From Adiantum capillus-veneris (taxonomy: Eukaryota; Streptophyta; Polypodiopsida; Polypodiales; Pteridaceae), in assembly GCA_014529385.2 (NCBI GenBank), contig CM043961.1:14272978-14336977 (forward strand): a stretch of DNA of 64,000 nucleotides. Reading direction: 5' to 3'. The notes under the pieces are model-generated. The model saw only the letters and a program-made list of their open reading frames with translations, had not been told where the DNA came from and searched no databases. This document shows, one piece after another, positions 11,460-23,620 of this stretch. Made by a program: the position numbers and the translations under genes. Position 1 is the first letter of the stretch, and each line of letters begins with the position of its first letter.

Positions 11460-14400
11460 ATTGGTATCAGAGCAGGTCACGTCCTCCCGGGCTTAGTCGC
11501 CAGCTGCTCCAGCACACGCCTGCTCACTTTCTCTGATTTCAATGAGCTTTGGCAAGCATCCGTAGGTTGACAAATATTTTGGGATAGCTCAAAGAGCTAG
11601 GTCTGCTCAGAATTTTGATTTGGGCTCATTTCGGCCTCTGTTTCCACTACAGGCATTACTGCACAGAGTATTTCGTCATTTTTTGCAGAATTTTTGTCAG
11701 TGTCATTTTTTGTATAACATGTGCCTTATAGTCTTCTATGGTTTGTGCTATATAGAATAGGTTGTTCCCACTTTGTTTCTCCTATTTTCGTGCAGTTTTC
11801 ACATCAGGTACAACATTTACCATGGCTGACAACAACAACACAGATGTGTTCAAGATGTTTGCTGATGAGGAAAGGTTGGATGGGGACAACTACCCTGTGT
11901 GGGCTTATATGATGCAACACGTTCTTGTGTCAAAGGGTGTCTGGAACATTGTGCAGGGCATTGATGTACGTCCTGGTTCTGAGGATGTAGGCGATGTTGA
12001 GGATGTTGCAGGTCTTGCTGCAAGGATGGCAGCTGTTAGATTTGTTTTGCCTACGGCAGGAAAATCTCGTTGGGATGTTAAGGATGTGCAAGCCCATCCA
12101 CTGATTGTGTTGTCTGTGGAGTGCACCATTGTTCCTCACATCCGTTCAACAAAATCTGCAAAACAGGCTTGGGATATTCTAGCAGGTCTTTATGCAAGCC
12201 GCAATGAGGCTAAAGTTGCTTTGTTGCGTAAAGAGCTGGAGTCAAAGATTATGCATGAGGAAGATGATATGGGCACTTTCCTTGCTAGTGTCAAGGATAT
12301 CAATGAGAAACTTATTTCTATAGGTGAAGTCGTTTCAGACAGTTCCCTTGTGCAGACTGTTCTTGATGCCTTACCAGATTCTTACCAGACTTTTGCTAGT
12401 ACTTGGAGACTTATGACCCAAGGAAATCCATAAGTTGTCAAGTTTGATGCATTATACACATTGCTCTTGCAAGAGTCACTTTCTAGAAAAATCAGGACTA
12501 GACAGCATGCAGTTGAACAAGCTTTTATTGCTTCTCAAAGAAAGGGTGGTAGCAGTAATGCAGCCACTTCTTATGGTTCTGCTGTGAGTGGCAAAAATTA
12601 TGTTCCTAATGCTTCTGCTGGCAGCAATTCATCTGGAAATTCTGGTGACAAGGGCAAAAAGAAGATGCGTTGCCATTATTGTAAAGCTAATGATCACTTG
12701 ATCAAGTCGTGTCCTAAGTTGAAGGCCAAAAAGGCTAAGAAGAAAGAGGGTGGTTCCACTGCAAATGCTGGTTCCACTACAAATGCAGCCATTGTTGAGT
12801 CTTCTGTGAAAGGAGACTGTAATCTTGATGTTGATGCAGAATGGGCTTTTAGAGCAGAGTGCACTTACAATCCTGCTGTCCATGATGCATGCATCTCAGT
12901 TGCTGCAAATTTACATGTGTGGTATTTCGACAGTGGTGCTACAAAGCACATTACCTCACATCGTGAATTGTTTACCTCTCTCGAGTGTGTCCCTCATGGG
13001 AATTCAATCACTTGTGCCACCAACGCCTCTTATCCAGTTCAGAGAGTTGGAAAGATTGTGCTCACTGCTGCTAATGGCAGCTCCTTCACACTTGTTGATG
13101 CACTTTATGTACCTGGGATCAAGAAGAATCTCTTGTCTGTATCCGCACTTGCTAGACTTGGACTTGTAGTCAAATTTGTGGATGACAGATGTACAGTTCA
13201 TGATCTCATTTTTGGTGATGAAATTGTTGCATCTGGGCTTTTGTGTCGTGGGCTGGACAAAATTTTGCAAATGCTGTTGTAGATTCAAGGGCTATTTCAG
13301 ATGCAAAACTTTGGCATGCAGCTTTTGGTCATCTGAATTTTGACAGTTTGCTGTGTTTGCAAAAATTTGATATTGTTGCTTCTTTGCCGCCTCTTGAAGC
13401 ACCTGTCAGACATGTTTGTGAAGGCTGTATTTTGGGTAAGATGCAGCGTTCTAAATTTCCAAAGGATGGTTCAGTTCGGGCCACATGCAGGTTGCAGCTT
13501 GTGAATAGTGATGTTTGTGGGCCCATGCAAACTCCGTCCTTGGGCAATTACCTGTACTTCGTGACTTTCATTGATGATTACTGCAGGCATGCATGGGTAT
13601 TTCCGCTTAAAGCAAAGTCTAAAGTTTTTATGTGCTTCAAACAATTTCTAGCTATGGCTGAAAATGTCTCAAAATGTACTATGGGCACCCTCCGTTCCGA
13701 TCGAGGGGGGGAGTATATGTCTCATGAATTTAATGCATTTCTGGCTAGTAGTGGGATAAAACACCAATGTACAGTGCCTTATACACCTCAGCATAATGGT
13801 GTTGCTGAGAGGAAAAACAAGTCACTGACGGAAATGGCATGATGTATGGCCAAAAGTCAAGCTTTGCAGCATTCTTTTTGGCCTGAGGCCATCATGTGTG
13901 CCACTTATGTACTTAACAGGTGTCCTACAAAAGCTTTGCAGTCTATTACTCCAGATGAAGCATGGCATGATAGAAAGCCTTCTATTGAGCACATGCGTGT
14001 TTTTGGCTGTTTGGCATATGCTTTGGTGCCACAAGTGCAGCGCAAAAAAGTGGATGATAAGGCTGTCAAATGTATTTTTGTTGGTTATAGTGGTAAAAGC
14101 AAAGGTTACAGGTTGTATCATCCGCCAACAAAAAGTATTTTGGTTTCTCCGTATGTAGTGTTTGTGGAAGATTCTGTTCAACCCTTGTTGTCACGTACTA
14201 GAGACAGTAATGTAAGCTCACGGGACATTTTTCAGAAAATTGGATGACTGCCATGCAATCAGAATATGATGCACTCATAGAAAATGACACATGGACTTTA
14301 TGTGAATTTCCTCCTGGCAAAAAGGCCATTGGTACAAAGTGGGTTTACAAGTTGAAACGCAAGCCAGATGGTGAGATTGATCGCCATAAGGCTCGACTTG

Positions 14401-15640
14401 TTGCAAAGGGTTATGCACAACAAAAAGGCATAGATTATGAAGAGACTTTTGCTCCCACTTGTCATATGACTACTGTAGTTTTCTCTGTGCATTGGCAGCT
14501 CATTTTGGTTGGGAAGTACATCAATCAGACATTGTTACTGCTTTCTTGAATGGTGACATATTTGAGGAAGTTTATGTAACGTAGCCTCGCGGTTTTGTCA
14601 TAAAAGGACAAGAGGACAAAGTGTGCAGATGTAAAGAAGGCTTTGTATGGGTTGAAGCAATCTCCTAGTGCTTGGTATGAGAAAGATGACACTCGTTTGG
14701 TCAAACAAGGCTTTCGTAACAGTCCAACAGAAAGCACATTGTATGTAAAGCGTGAGGGTAATGTACTTCTCATTGTGGTTCTTTATGCTGATGATTTGCT
14801 GATCACTGGACCAAATGAGAGACATATTGCTGAATTTAAGGCTGATTTGAATGCTACTTTCAAGATGAAAGATTTGGGGCTGTAGCATCATTACTTGGGT
14901 ATACAGTTTAAGCAGTGTGATGGTGGTATTGCCTTGTGTCAAAAAAGTTACATAGAGACATTGCTATGTAAGTTTGGACTTGAGGATTGCAAACCTATTG
15001 CCACTCCCATGGAAACAGGTTGGAAGTTGAGTATACATGATGGTAGGAATCCTGCTGATGTCACTCTTTAACAAACTATTGTTGGCTACCTCATTTATGT
15101 ATGCAACACGAGGCCGGATATTCACTTTGCAGTCTCACAGGTCAGCAGATTTATGCATAGCCCAGGGTCTAAGCATTGGCAGGCTGTCAAGCAGATTTTT
15201 CTCTACCTTAGTGGCACTTTACATCTTGGCTTTTTTTATCCCAAGGGGGGATCATTGCCGCCAGACTTACATGCTTTTTCGGACTCAGATTGGGATGGTT
15301 GTTTTGATACACGAGTGTCCACAAGTGGTTTTTGTTTCATGCTTGGCAGTTCATGTATATCATGGTTGACCAAGAAGCAACCTATTGTGGCCACTTCGAG
15401 TTGTGAGGCTGAGTATAGGACAGTCTTCACAGCTACGGTTGAGTGTGTATGGCTCAGACGCCTTATGGCTGATTTGGGTGTTGGACATGACACTACCAAG
15501 ACTATCTACACTGACAGTCAGAGCGCATTGGCAGTTGCGAGGAGCCCAGTTTTTCATGCTCGCACAAAGCACATTGAGGTGCATTACCACTATGTGAGGG
15601 AGAGGCTCTCAACAGGAGAGATCAGCTTGGCTTAAAAAAA
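11260..15640 (+). mobile_element. Ty1/Copia retrotransposon 1 (decayed, 3' LTR not seen)
   Basis: Fossil LTR retrotransposon. A ~200-bp 5' LTR (about 11260-11459, beginning TGTGTG and ending CCAACA) is followed by the usual initiator-tRNA-Met primer site TGGTATCAGAGC at 11462-11473. The parts then follow in Copia order. They are Gag from 11822; a CCHC knuckle (CHYCKANDHLIKSC) near 12670; protease with DSGA near 12930; integrase with the GHLNFDSL zinc region near 13330 and DRGGEY near 13700; reverse transcriptase with YADD near 14790; and RNase H ending near 15635. The coding region is broken in roughly six or more places. No matching 3' LTR is found, so the right end is truncated. The element lies inside gene c1. 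It looks old, but age cannot be set from LTRs. Confidence 0.9.
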
Positions 15641-16250
15641 TTTGATTTTCAAATTTCCGACGTGTGTTCCAGCGCCTATTCCGAAGTCAGCACGCATGGA
15701 CTTTCCGATGCCTGTTCCAACGCCTAAGCCGATTTCTGTACCGACAGCACGTGCAAAAAATGAAACCGCGGGCTTTCTCTATGCATTTCTCTTGTTCTTG
15801 CACGTTTTCTCAAGCTCTCTTCTTCCCCATCTCTCATAGATCTGATGCAAAACAAGCCGTCGGAAGTGCTAATCTTGCTTGTGGGTTAGCGCATAACACT
15901 AAGGTGAGATTGTTTTCATGTTTACTTGTAGATTTAGGGTTTAGGGTTTAGCTTTGTGTTTGTGTGTGCGTTTTTGCAAGTTCCAAGACTTTTACAACAA
16001 CTTTCATTGCTATAAGACAAATGTGAGTGCTTGAATCTTTAAATGCATATTAAATTTTTTTAAATTACTTTGTATATTAATAAAGGAAAATTTCATGCTT
16101 TAAACTCTCAATGCTTTAAAAGAAATTATGGTTTGTGATGTGAAATTTCATTTTAAATTATGAAAAAAATTTGTTTTGAAGAAATTTTGTTTTGAATTAT
16201 GTCGTTTTTGAAATTATGCAGTTGATGAGATTTATGTTCTAGGTTAAGTT
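15641..16250. other. Non-coding DNA with a short TTTAGGG run
   Basis: Downstream of Copia 1. No gene seen. At 15934-15953 two to three TTTAGGG units occur. This is the plant telomere repeat and also the telo-box motif common in 5' regions of plant housekeeping genes. No coding frame that would make it a promoter is visible nearby. Confidence 0.4.
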
Positions 16251-16254
16251 TAAG

Positions 16255-16570
16255 TTATAAGTGAAGTTGGATTAGGTTAGGTTAGGTTATCTTATACGGT
16301 AGATTATGTCAAGTTAAGCTACGTTGTTAGGCTAGATTAAACGTGAGGTTAGGTTAGGTTAGGTTAGGTTATCTTATACGTTAGGTTAGTTAAGTTAAGC
16401 TACGTTAGGTTAAGTTATATAAGGTTAGGTTAGGTTACGCTACGTTAACTTAGGTTAGGTTATCTTATATGTTAGGTTAGATTAAGTTAATCTACGTTAG
16501 GTTTAGCTACGTCAGGTTAGGTTAGGTTAGGTTAATCTACATTAGGTTAGGTTAGGTTAAGCTACGTTTA
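16255..16570. repeat. Degenerate TTAGG-type array, left block
   Basis: Dozens of copies of GGTTA or AGGTTA-like units, interspersed with CTACG and TTATCTTATACG variants. The register is irregular, so this is an interstitial degenerate satellite. Related arrays lie at 17712-18160. Confidence 0.85.
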
Positions 16571-17711
16571 ACAATACGGCAAGCCATAGAGCTTACCCAC
16601 AGCACATATTAAAAACAACACAATGGCGATCCATTCGTCAATACAGCAAGCCATAAAGCTTACTCACAACACATATGCATTGTGGGCAAGCTCTATGGCT
16701 TTCCGTATTGCCAACGGCTCGCCATTGTGTTGTTTAAATGTCCGCGAGCGGTTTTCAAGTCCTAAAATAGCTAAGCGGCCCTAAAAATAACAGCATGGCG
16801 AGCCGTTTGGCAATATGGCAAGCGATAGAGCTTGACCACAATGCATATACGTTGTGTGCAAGCTCTATGGCTTTACGTATTGCCATTGTGTTTTCTATAT
16901 ATCTGCAAGCAGTTTTCAAATCCTGAAATAGCTAAGCGGTCCTAAAAACAACACAATGGCAAGCCTTTTGGCAATATGGCAATCCACTTGCTTACAATGC
17001 ATATGCATTGTGGACAAGCTTTATGGCTTGCCGTATTACCGTATCGTCATGGTGTTGTCTATATGTTTGCGAGCGATTTTCAAGCACTAAAATTGCCTCA
17101 TGTCCCTAAAAACAACACAATGGCGATCCGTTTGGCAATACGGCAAGCCATAAAGTTTACCCACAAGGAATATGCATTGAGGGCAAGCTCTATGGCTTTC
17201 CGTATTTCCACCAACTTGTCATTGTGTTGTTTTTATATCCGCAAGTGGTTTTCAAGCCCTAAAATAGCTAAGTAGTCTTAAAAACAACACAATGGAGATC
17301 CGTTTGGCAAAACAGAAATCCATAGAGCTTGCCCACAATGCATATGCATTGTGGGCAAGCTCTATGGATTTTCGTATTGCCAACGACTGGGCATTGTGTT
17401 GTCTATATGTTTGCGAGCGATTTTCAAGCGCTAAAATTGCCTCGTGTCCCTAAAAACAACACAATGGCTATCCGTTTGGCATTGTGGGCAATCTCTATGG
17501 CTTGCCATATTGCCAAGGGCTCGCCATTGTGTTGTCTATATGTCTGCGAGAAGTTTTCAGGCCATAAAATCACTTCGCAACCCTAAAAACAATACAACAG
17601 TGAGCCGTTTGTCAAATTGGCAAGCCATAGAGCTTGCCCACATCGCATATGCATTGTGGGCAAGCTGTATGGCTTGTCATTTTTCTAAACGCCTCACCAT
17701 TGTGTTGTTTT
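16571..17711. repeat. Tandem array of ~165-bp palindromic units
   Basis: About seven units have centres near 16675, 16847, 17000, 17170, 17340, 17485 (partial) and 17650. Each centre reads ATGCATATGCAT or a variant. It is flanked by long complementary arms: TTGCCCACAAT against ATTGTGGGC, then CCATAGAGC against GCTCTATGG, and further out AATACGGCAAGCC, ACACAATGGCGAGCC and their complements. Each arm is close to 60 bases, so a unit is one long hairpin joined by a spacer containing TTTTCAAGCCCTAAAATAGC. Single units differ by a few substitutions. Open frames crossing the array are by-products. Confidence 0.9.
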
Positions 17712-18160
17712 TATGTTAAGTTAGGTTAGATTAGGTTTAGGTTATAGGCTAGGTGAGAACTAGCGACAAATTAATAGTAGAAAAAATACAAACGGACTTC
17801 GAAGATGACTCGTATACTTCTAAAAGTGCAAACGGACTTTGATTAGGTTAGGTTATAGGTTAGGTTTAGGTTATAAGTTAGGTTACATTAAATTAGGTTA
17901 GGTATAGGTTTTAGGTTAGGTTAGCTTATAGGTTAGGCATAATGATTATAGGTTAGGTTAGAGCTAGCGTCAAATTAATAGTAGAAAAACCGCAATTGGA
18001 CTTCGAAGATGACTCGTGTACTTCTAAAAATGCAAACGGACTTCGGTTAGGTTAAGTTATAGGTTAGGTTTAGGTTATAAATTAGGTTACATTAAGTTAG
18101 GTTAGGTTTATTTTACAGATTCGGTTAGATTACATGTTAGGTTAGAGCTAGCGTCAAATT
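17712..18160. repeat. Degenerate TTAGG-type array, right block, with ~200-bp higher-order unit
   Basis: TTAGGTTAGG-like runs alternate with a segment containing GCGTCAAATTAATAGTAG, CGGACTTCGAAGATGACTCG and TACTTCTAAAA. The segment recurs near 17760, 17965 and 18150, giving a composite unit of about 200 bp. Confidence 0.8.
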
Positions 18161-18505
18161 AATAGTAGAAAAAACGCAGTCGAACTTCAAAAGCGCACAA
18201 AAACTTAAAGAACCTTAATATATAAAGACGAGATTATTACCATGTGGTTCTAATCTTCGTACACCTCTAGACCGTGTGTGGGGATCGGGTCTGGCTAGAG
18301 AATGTGAGGTTGTTAGAGCTAGCAGAAAATAGTTGAAAAAATGCAATCGGACTTCAAAAGTGCACACAGACTTCAAGAACTTTAATATATAGTCATTGAC
18401 CAATAAAGACGAGATTATTACCTTGTGGTCCTAATCTCTGTGCACCTCTAGACCGAGGTGTGCACGAATCGAGCCTTGCTATAGAATGTGAGGTTGTTAA
18501 AGCTT
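18161..18505. repeat. ~190-bp direct repeat, two copies
   Basis: Segments beginning near 18205 and 18395 share AAAGACGAGATTATTACC, GGT(T/C)CTAATCT, CACCTCTAGACCG and GAATGTGAGGTTGTTA. It continues the composite satellite and leads to the left edge of the CACTA coding region. Confidence 0.75.
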
Positions 18506-18580
18506 GTCATGTACTTAGTAGCGTGTAGTTATAGCAACTAGAGTGTTTTAATTATTTGTTGCATCATTGGTAGATAACGT

Positions 18581-18799
18581 ATGGACGATAGGATGGCATG
18601 TCCTTGTGCGCATTGCAAGCATCATATCTTTCGAAAACGAAAAATCTGTGGCCAACACATACACAATCACGGTCTCTTTCCGATAGAGCAAGTACAAGAC
18701 CTGCGTTATCGATCTCATGGTCTAGAGATTGAAGGTCAAATTCCGCACTTAGATATTGCTCCAACTTCATCCCAGAGAAGACAATTTTCAAATGAGTAG
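18581..18799 (+). pseudogene. CACTA transposase-associated N-terminal domain
   Basis: The frame reads CPCAHCKHH, then HIHNHGLFP. This fits the cysteine/histidine pattern of the plant transposase-associated domain (CPCxxC, a basic linker, then HLxxxGFxxxY) that opens TNP2-type proteins. The frame stops at 18799, while an acidic stretch continues at 18803-19129 in another frame. This is either an intron or a disablement. Confidence 0.7.
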
Positions 18800-19205
18800 C
18801 CATTGACTGAGTCCTCCCAACTAATACCTGAAGTGGCATTTCAAGAAGTAGAGATGGAGCAGATGTTGGACGCGTTCTTTGACATGGATTCCAACATAGA
18901 AGGCGACAACATTGAAGGTAGTACTGTGGACAAACCTCAGCCATCCCGCTCATATCGACGGCATGATAGCAACGATGAAGAGGGCGAGATGATGCAAAGT
19001 CTTGCACACATGCCCCTCTACAGTGGTGCAAAAATCTCAGTCTCCGTACCATGTTGGCAATGCTTAATTTGCAGTCTGGGTCTGACGCCTCAGTCACAGA
19101 GCTTTTTAGGTAAACATATTTTATCTTAAGCATGGTAAAGTGAAAATTACAATTCATATAAAGTGATCAAAGGGCTGACTTGTTCATGTAACAACAGGTT
19201 GCTGA

Positions 19206-19802
19206 ATGAGAAAATCTTGCCAGAAGGGAATCACATGCCCCCTAGCTACCCGTGCATTCGCTAAAAATCTTCTTACTAATTTGGGCTTGGATTATCAAAA
19301 AATACATGCATGTCCTAATGATTGTGTACCTTTTTGCAATGAGTATGCAAACCTGGAACAGTGTCCCAATTGTGGATCAAACAGGTACAAGGAGGACACA
19401 CAAGGAAAATCTATCCTTGCAAAGGTCCTTCGACACTTTCCTATCATTCCAAGAATAAAGAGCATGTTCACGTGCAAGTCCATAGCAGCTTTGATGACAT
19501 GGCACTCAAATACTAGATCAACAGATGATGTGATGTGGGTACCTGCTGACTCTCGTGCATGGAAGCACATAGAGGAAAGTTGGCCTACATTTAAGAACGA
19601 GCCTCGATGTATCCGCTTTGGTCTAGCAATGGACGAAGTAAACCCATTCGGATTATGGAGTTCTTCATGGAGCACCTGGCCTATTTGTCTGGTTAATTAT
19701 AATCTTCCACCATGGATCACTATCAAGAAGGGCCATCTTTTGTTGTCATTGATCATCCCAGGAAAGTACAAAGAAAAGAACACGTCTATCTGGCACCACT
19801 AA
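19206..19802 (+). pseudogene. TNP2-like transposase core, part 1
   Basis: LLTNLGLDYQKIHACPNDC, EQCPNCGSNRY, ILAKVLRHFPIIPRIKSMF and RCIRFGLAMDEVNPFG match, in order, the TNP2 transposase family block. In that family, zinc-binding cysteines precede a ...RLKRMF... and ...LGLASDGFNPFG... region. The family's catalytic region continues in other frames: HVYLAPLIEELQVLW (near 19785-19830) and ILMWTMHD, then SSNHACPKCG after an intron-like gap around 19930-20015. Reading frames are split, so the protein is not produced as one piece from this copy. Confidence 0.85.
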
Positions 19803-20089
19803 TAGAAGAGCTCCAAGTCTTGTGGACAGGAATTGATGTGGTTGATATGTCCCAACTAGTCGGACGATGGAATGTACATGTGCAAGGCATTCTCATGTGG
19901 ACCATGCACGACTAGCCAGGCTTCGGTGAGTGCTCAGGTAAGTGTCTTTAAAACCCTCACACACATGTGATTCATGGCTATGCCAATGCTTTTATATTTT
20001 AATTTTGTGATGTTTCAGGCTTGAGTTACTCGAGCAATCATGCATGTCCGAAATGTGGTCCTTGACTTGGCTTCCGCTGCTCTGAGCAT

Positions 20090-20530
20090 TTGAGCAAGAC
20101 AGTGTACGAGGAGCATGGTAGATTTTTGCCTGAAGGACATGAGCAAAGAGGACCAAACATATGCAAACATGACATGCATCCACTGAAAGCGAGCGATTGG
20201 AAAAACATGTGGCTGGAGAAGGGAGATTGGATGCCACCTGGAATGAAAAGACTTTCTATTTTCCATGATCTTCTGTACTGGAGTCATGTGCTGATTAATC
20301 ATTTTCTCGACCCAATGCACATCTTCAAGAATGTGGGGGAGATTTCCCAAATGTGGACTACTGAGGTCAACGTCAAAACGACAGGGGATGAGCCCAGGAA
20401 CAAGGCATCGTTAGGAAGATGGACATCACAATGCGAAAAAGGTTATGAGATTCTCAACTCAGACATCATGAAAAAGTGGCTAGAGAGGTATGAAGGGGAA
20501 AATCAACAATGTTTGAAAGATCCCCTTTAA
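20090..20530 (+). pseudogene. TNP2-like transposase core, part 2
   Basis: Continues the core: MHPLKASDWKNMW, then MKRLSIFHDLLYWSHVLINH and FLDPMHIFKNVGE. The last corresponds to the highly conserved LDVMHIEKNVCE block of TNP2. It is followed by a basic region leading to a stop at about 20530. The residues are well preserved, although the overall gene is not open. Confidence 0.8.
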
Positions 20531-20770
20531 TTCAAGCGCAACAGTGCAACTAGAAACCTTCCTTTTTGAGATCATCTTCAAAAATTACCTCACTTTCCAA
20601 CTGGGCGGTGGTTAGATGCGACACTCTCAGAGGCAAAGAGGAATGGAGTGTTAATTACTGAAGAGGAAGAAGAGATGTCAAGGGGTTGCGATTGGCATGT
20701 ATATTTTTACAACTTACTTTTCGATCTCCACATGAAGATTAGTTTGATTTAATATAACAAATATGGAGCT

Positions 20771-21412
20771 TTGTGGTCGTATGGGAAGCACTTCAAAATG
20801 CAACGGATCGCTGAACAAAGGGTCACCTTTGACAGGGGTGTTAGGGCAAGCTTCGTCCAAGAAAGTAGGAGTAGTGCCAGGGATGAGAATACAGAGACTA
20901 GCCAGCTTGAATACTTTGGCTACATCCAAGACATCTTGAAGATTATCTTTAGAAAGTTTAATATGTTTATCTTTGATGTTAAGTGGTTCAAAGTTATTAC
21001 CAGCGGCCCTAATGCAATTGTGCGTAAAGACAAGAGTGGATTGATTCAAGTGAACTCTAGGCGCGTGTGGACAGATGTGCGGGATACATTCATACTTCCA
21101 CAACATTGTGAACAAGTTGCGTTCATACACGATCCACTATGGACAAAAAATGATGACAATGATCTGTCTAAACCTTGTTGGCTCTATGTCATTCAAGTTG
21201 CTCCACATAGCAAGCAAGTGTGTGAAGGATTGGATGTTGAGGTCGAAGAGGTGATTCATGAACAAAGCGGAAGACTGACTCCAACTTTAAGTTTAGATTT
21301 TGAGGTGGATGTCAGCATTGAGCAATTATCTGAAGCTAGAGGTGAGGTGTCAAACACTGAAGCTAATGCGGAGAGCGACGAAGAAGTAGATTTCGGTGAT
21401 GAAGATGCATAA
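20771..21412 (+). pseudogene. CACTA transposase C-terminal DUF4216-like domain
   Basis: A 213-codon frame contains EYFGYIQDILKIIF, FNMFIFDVKWF, GLIQVNSRRVW, PQHCEQVAFIHDP and an acidic tail ending in DEEVDFGDEDA. This matches the DUF4216 domain that follows the transposase core in plant CACTA proteins (YYGVIEEI...V.LFKCRWFD...VN..R....D.F.LA.QA.QVFYV.DP). The upstream residues CDWHVYFYNLLFDLH at 20685-20745 probably belong to it across a stop near 20750. Confidence 0.75.
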
Positions 21413-22029
21413 GTACAATTGAGATAAACATCTTTGGTGCATCAGATCTCATAGAGGATGAGAGATGAACTAATGACTAGGAACCCTTTTGTAAAGCTCT
21501 TTTTATTAGTCTAAAATACACTTTAGATATTGTCATTTGTGTAGCAGTTTCGTTGATTTGTTATTTGTATTGATTAAGCATTTCTTATGTAAACTAACGT
21601 ATTTTCTAGGTGTTGTTTGTGTATGATTAGCCATGGCCGATGACGATGAGCAATACTCTCCTAGTTTTAGTTTTCATGTCACTCCGGTCAGAATGTCACC
21701 CGACTAGATGGGCTCGTTTTTGTCTCAGTTCACACCAAAGCAGATCGCGATGGCACAACACCTTTGGGTAGCAGGTCCCTCTAGACCTACTACGATCGAC
21801 CCTACGCCCCGGACTAGTGTGGTCCCTACACCAAGCAGTCCCACACCTCAGTCTAGTGTGCCCCCTATGCCTAGGACTTGTGTGTCCCCTACACCGACGG
21901 TTGGTTCACCCTCGAGACGAGATAGGCGTTGTTCTGGAGGCGGTGTTTGATGTGGTAGCGGTTTTACCGATATGTCCAAACCACCGAAAGAGCGTCCACC
22001 ACTCTCTTAGTATATAGTTCACCGATTGG

Positions 22030-22760
22030 CACACCACGTACACCTTGGGGATCACACGAGCATGATCCTAGCAAGGTGTACAAGAGCAAGGATGGGGCTG
22101 TTGTGGCAGATAGGGTCGGAAAGGCCATGCGATAGAGGATTCGACAGCTCTGTATGATTCAGTTTGGTCACTTTGTGTTGGAGGTTCGGGATAACCTGGA
22201 TCTTGAGAGAAAGAACTACATTGTCGAGGCCATTCAGAGAGAGTATATGCCGGCAGAGGGGTACGATCCAGTCTCGAACAACTAGATTTTGAGTGTGGCG
22301 ATGTCCACAATGTCACACCGTCATCAAAGGTGAGAGACGGGTACAATGACGGCAGCAGTCCCAAGTCGGCATGGTTGGACGCAGAGGAGTGGGTGGAGAT
22401 TGCATGAGAGACACAAGACAATCCTAAGAGATTTCAGCAGCAGAGAGATGCAACCAGAGCACGTTTCGAGTCTACTGGAGCGTTACATCTTGGGAGTGGA
22501 GGCTATGATATGCTTTGACATGAGTTTGTAAGTATTATACATATGCTTTAAATTATTGATAATATATATGTTATTTGAAGATTTATCTAATGATTAAACC
22601 ATAATTTTGCAAGAAGTTGCCGTGAAGCGCCTTTTGACACGCCGAGAGGAGAAGTATGGATACAAGCATGGACTTGTGGCCCTTTTGACCCAGTTGCAGG
22701 AGGAGGGAGAGGACGTCAATTGGGAGGCATTAGCATGAGGGTCTTCTCACTCAATGATTG
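22030..22760 (+). pseudogene. CACTA accessory (Ptta/En-Spm, transposase_24-like) gene relic
   Basis: This matches the better-preserved copy at 24820-25535 at the DNA level. Shared runs are CACCTTGGGGATCACACGAG, GATCCTAGCAAGGTGTACAA and GAGGGGTACGATCCAGTCTC. The encoded family is the helical DNA-binding/accessory protein of plant CACTA elements. The downstream exon-like stretch (22615-22740) encodes RLLTRREEKYGYKHGLVALLTQLQEEGED. Confidence 0.65.
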
Positions 22761-22789
22761 TTTGCATATGTACAGTTTTGTAGTGCTTA

Positions 22790-23170
22790 TGTTTATGGTT
22801 TATGGTTATGTTTATGGTATGGGATAGATGTTATGGTTCAGGTTTAACAGTCAACTTAAGATTATGGTCTTGCTATGATGGTATGGAAATCATGTGATGG
22901 TTATGGTTTTGGTTATGGTTATGGTTGTGCAATGATGTTATGGCAATCATGTGATGGTTATGGTTTTGCTATGATGGTATAGTAATCATGTGATGGTTAT
23001 GGTTATGGTTATGGTTGTGCAATGATGGTATGGCTGTTATGGTTATGGTATGACAAGCAAGTTATGATAATGGTTATGGTATGGCAAATAGGTTATGTTT
23101 ATGGTTTTACAGTTTTTGACTCATGTTTTAATTATGGTAACAGGTTATGGTATAGCAAATAGGTTATGTT
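22790..23170. repeat. GGTTAT-rich degenerate satellite, copy 1
   Basis: Repeated TATGGTTATGGTT and ATGATGGTATGGCAAT units occupy the 3' untranslated part of the CACTA element. The same kind of array lies at the same relative place in the second copy (25640-26080), so it belongs to the element. Confidence 0.85.
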
Positions 23171-23179
23171 ATTCTTATA

Positions 23180-23620
23180 ATTTTGCTAATTGCCATACAC
23201 TCACTCAAGTTAGCGTCAGCTTGTAGGTGGAGTGCGGTTGCTTGTGCACACTTCCTTTGGGCAGAGAGGGTTGTTTTCTTTTCCTGCAGTACATGCAGCA
23301 TTAGTTCCCAACTCTCTCTGCCCAAAAAAAATGCAGGTTTGGTCGTCGGTAGAGACTACGATATGAGCGTCGGTACAGACATCTAAAGAAGCGTCAGAAT
23401 ATACGATAGAAATACCGGTGCTTGTTTCTAGTCTATTCCAATGCGTATCTAAAGGATTATTGCGACGTTGAGTATACCGATTCTCATTCGGACGCTACGA
23501 TACTGGCGTCTCGAGGCCTATTTCAATGCTTTTTAGTTTTAAAACTACCTTTATTTCATCGGTACCTGTGCCGATTTTTGTGCGACGTGTTATAATGTAC
23601 TTCAATTATGTGTCACGACG
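23180..23620 (+). mobile_element. CACTA right terminal region, copy 1
   Basis: It contains CTTTGGGCAGAGAGGG and, 70 bases on, CTCTCTGCCCAAA (inverted). Beyond these lie repeated GTCGGTA, GGCGTC and CGATATGAGCGTCGG motifs like subterminal transposase-binding repeats. The end near 23595 is GTGTTATAATG. The same arrangement occurs at 26120-26462. Confidence 0.65.

Larger units (their letters stand above)
18520..22760 (+). mobile_element. CACTA (En/Spm) DNA transposon, copy 1, decayed
   Basis: The coding order is that of plant CACTA elements: an N-terminal transposase-associated domain, a TNP2-like transposase core, a DUF4216-like C-terminal domain, then an accessory gene of the Ptta/En-Spm type. 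Frames are interrupted by introns and/or mutations. The right end lies near 23595, where GTGTTATAATG corresponds to the TGTTATAGTG terminus seen in the second copy at 26453-26462. The left terminus (expected CACTATAACA) was not found. Confidence 0.85.

Noticed and set aside
16571-17711. CRISPR-like regular array
   Set aside because: Units are contiguous palindromes without unique spacers, in a plant nuclear context.
16976-17719. Series of 85-99-codon frames with repeated ASDFQALKLP and similar text
   Set aside because: They read the palindromic satellite units; periodicity and inverted symmetry explain them.
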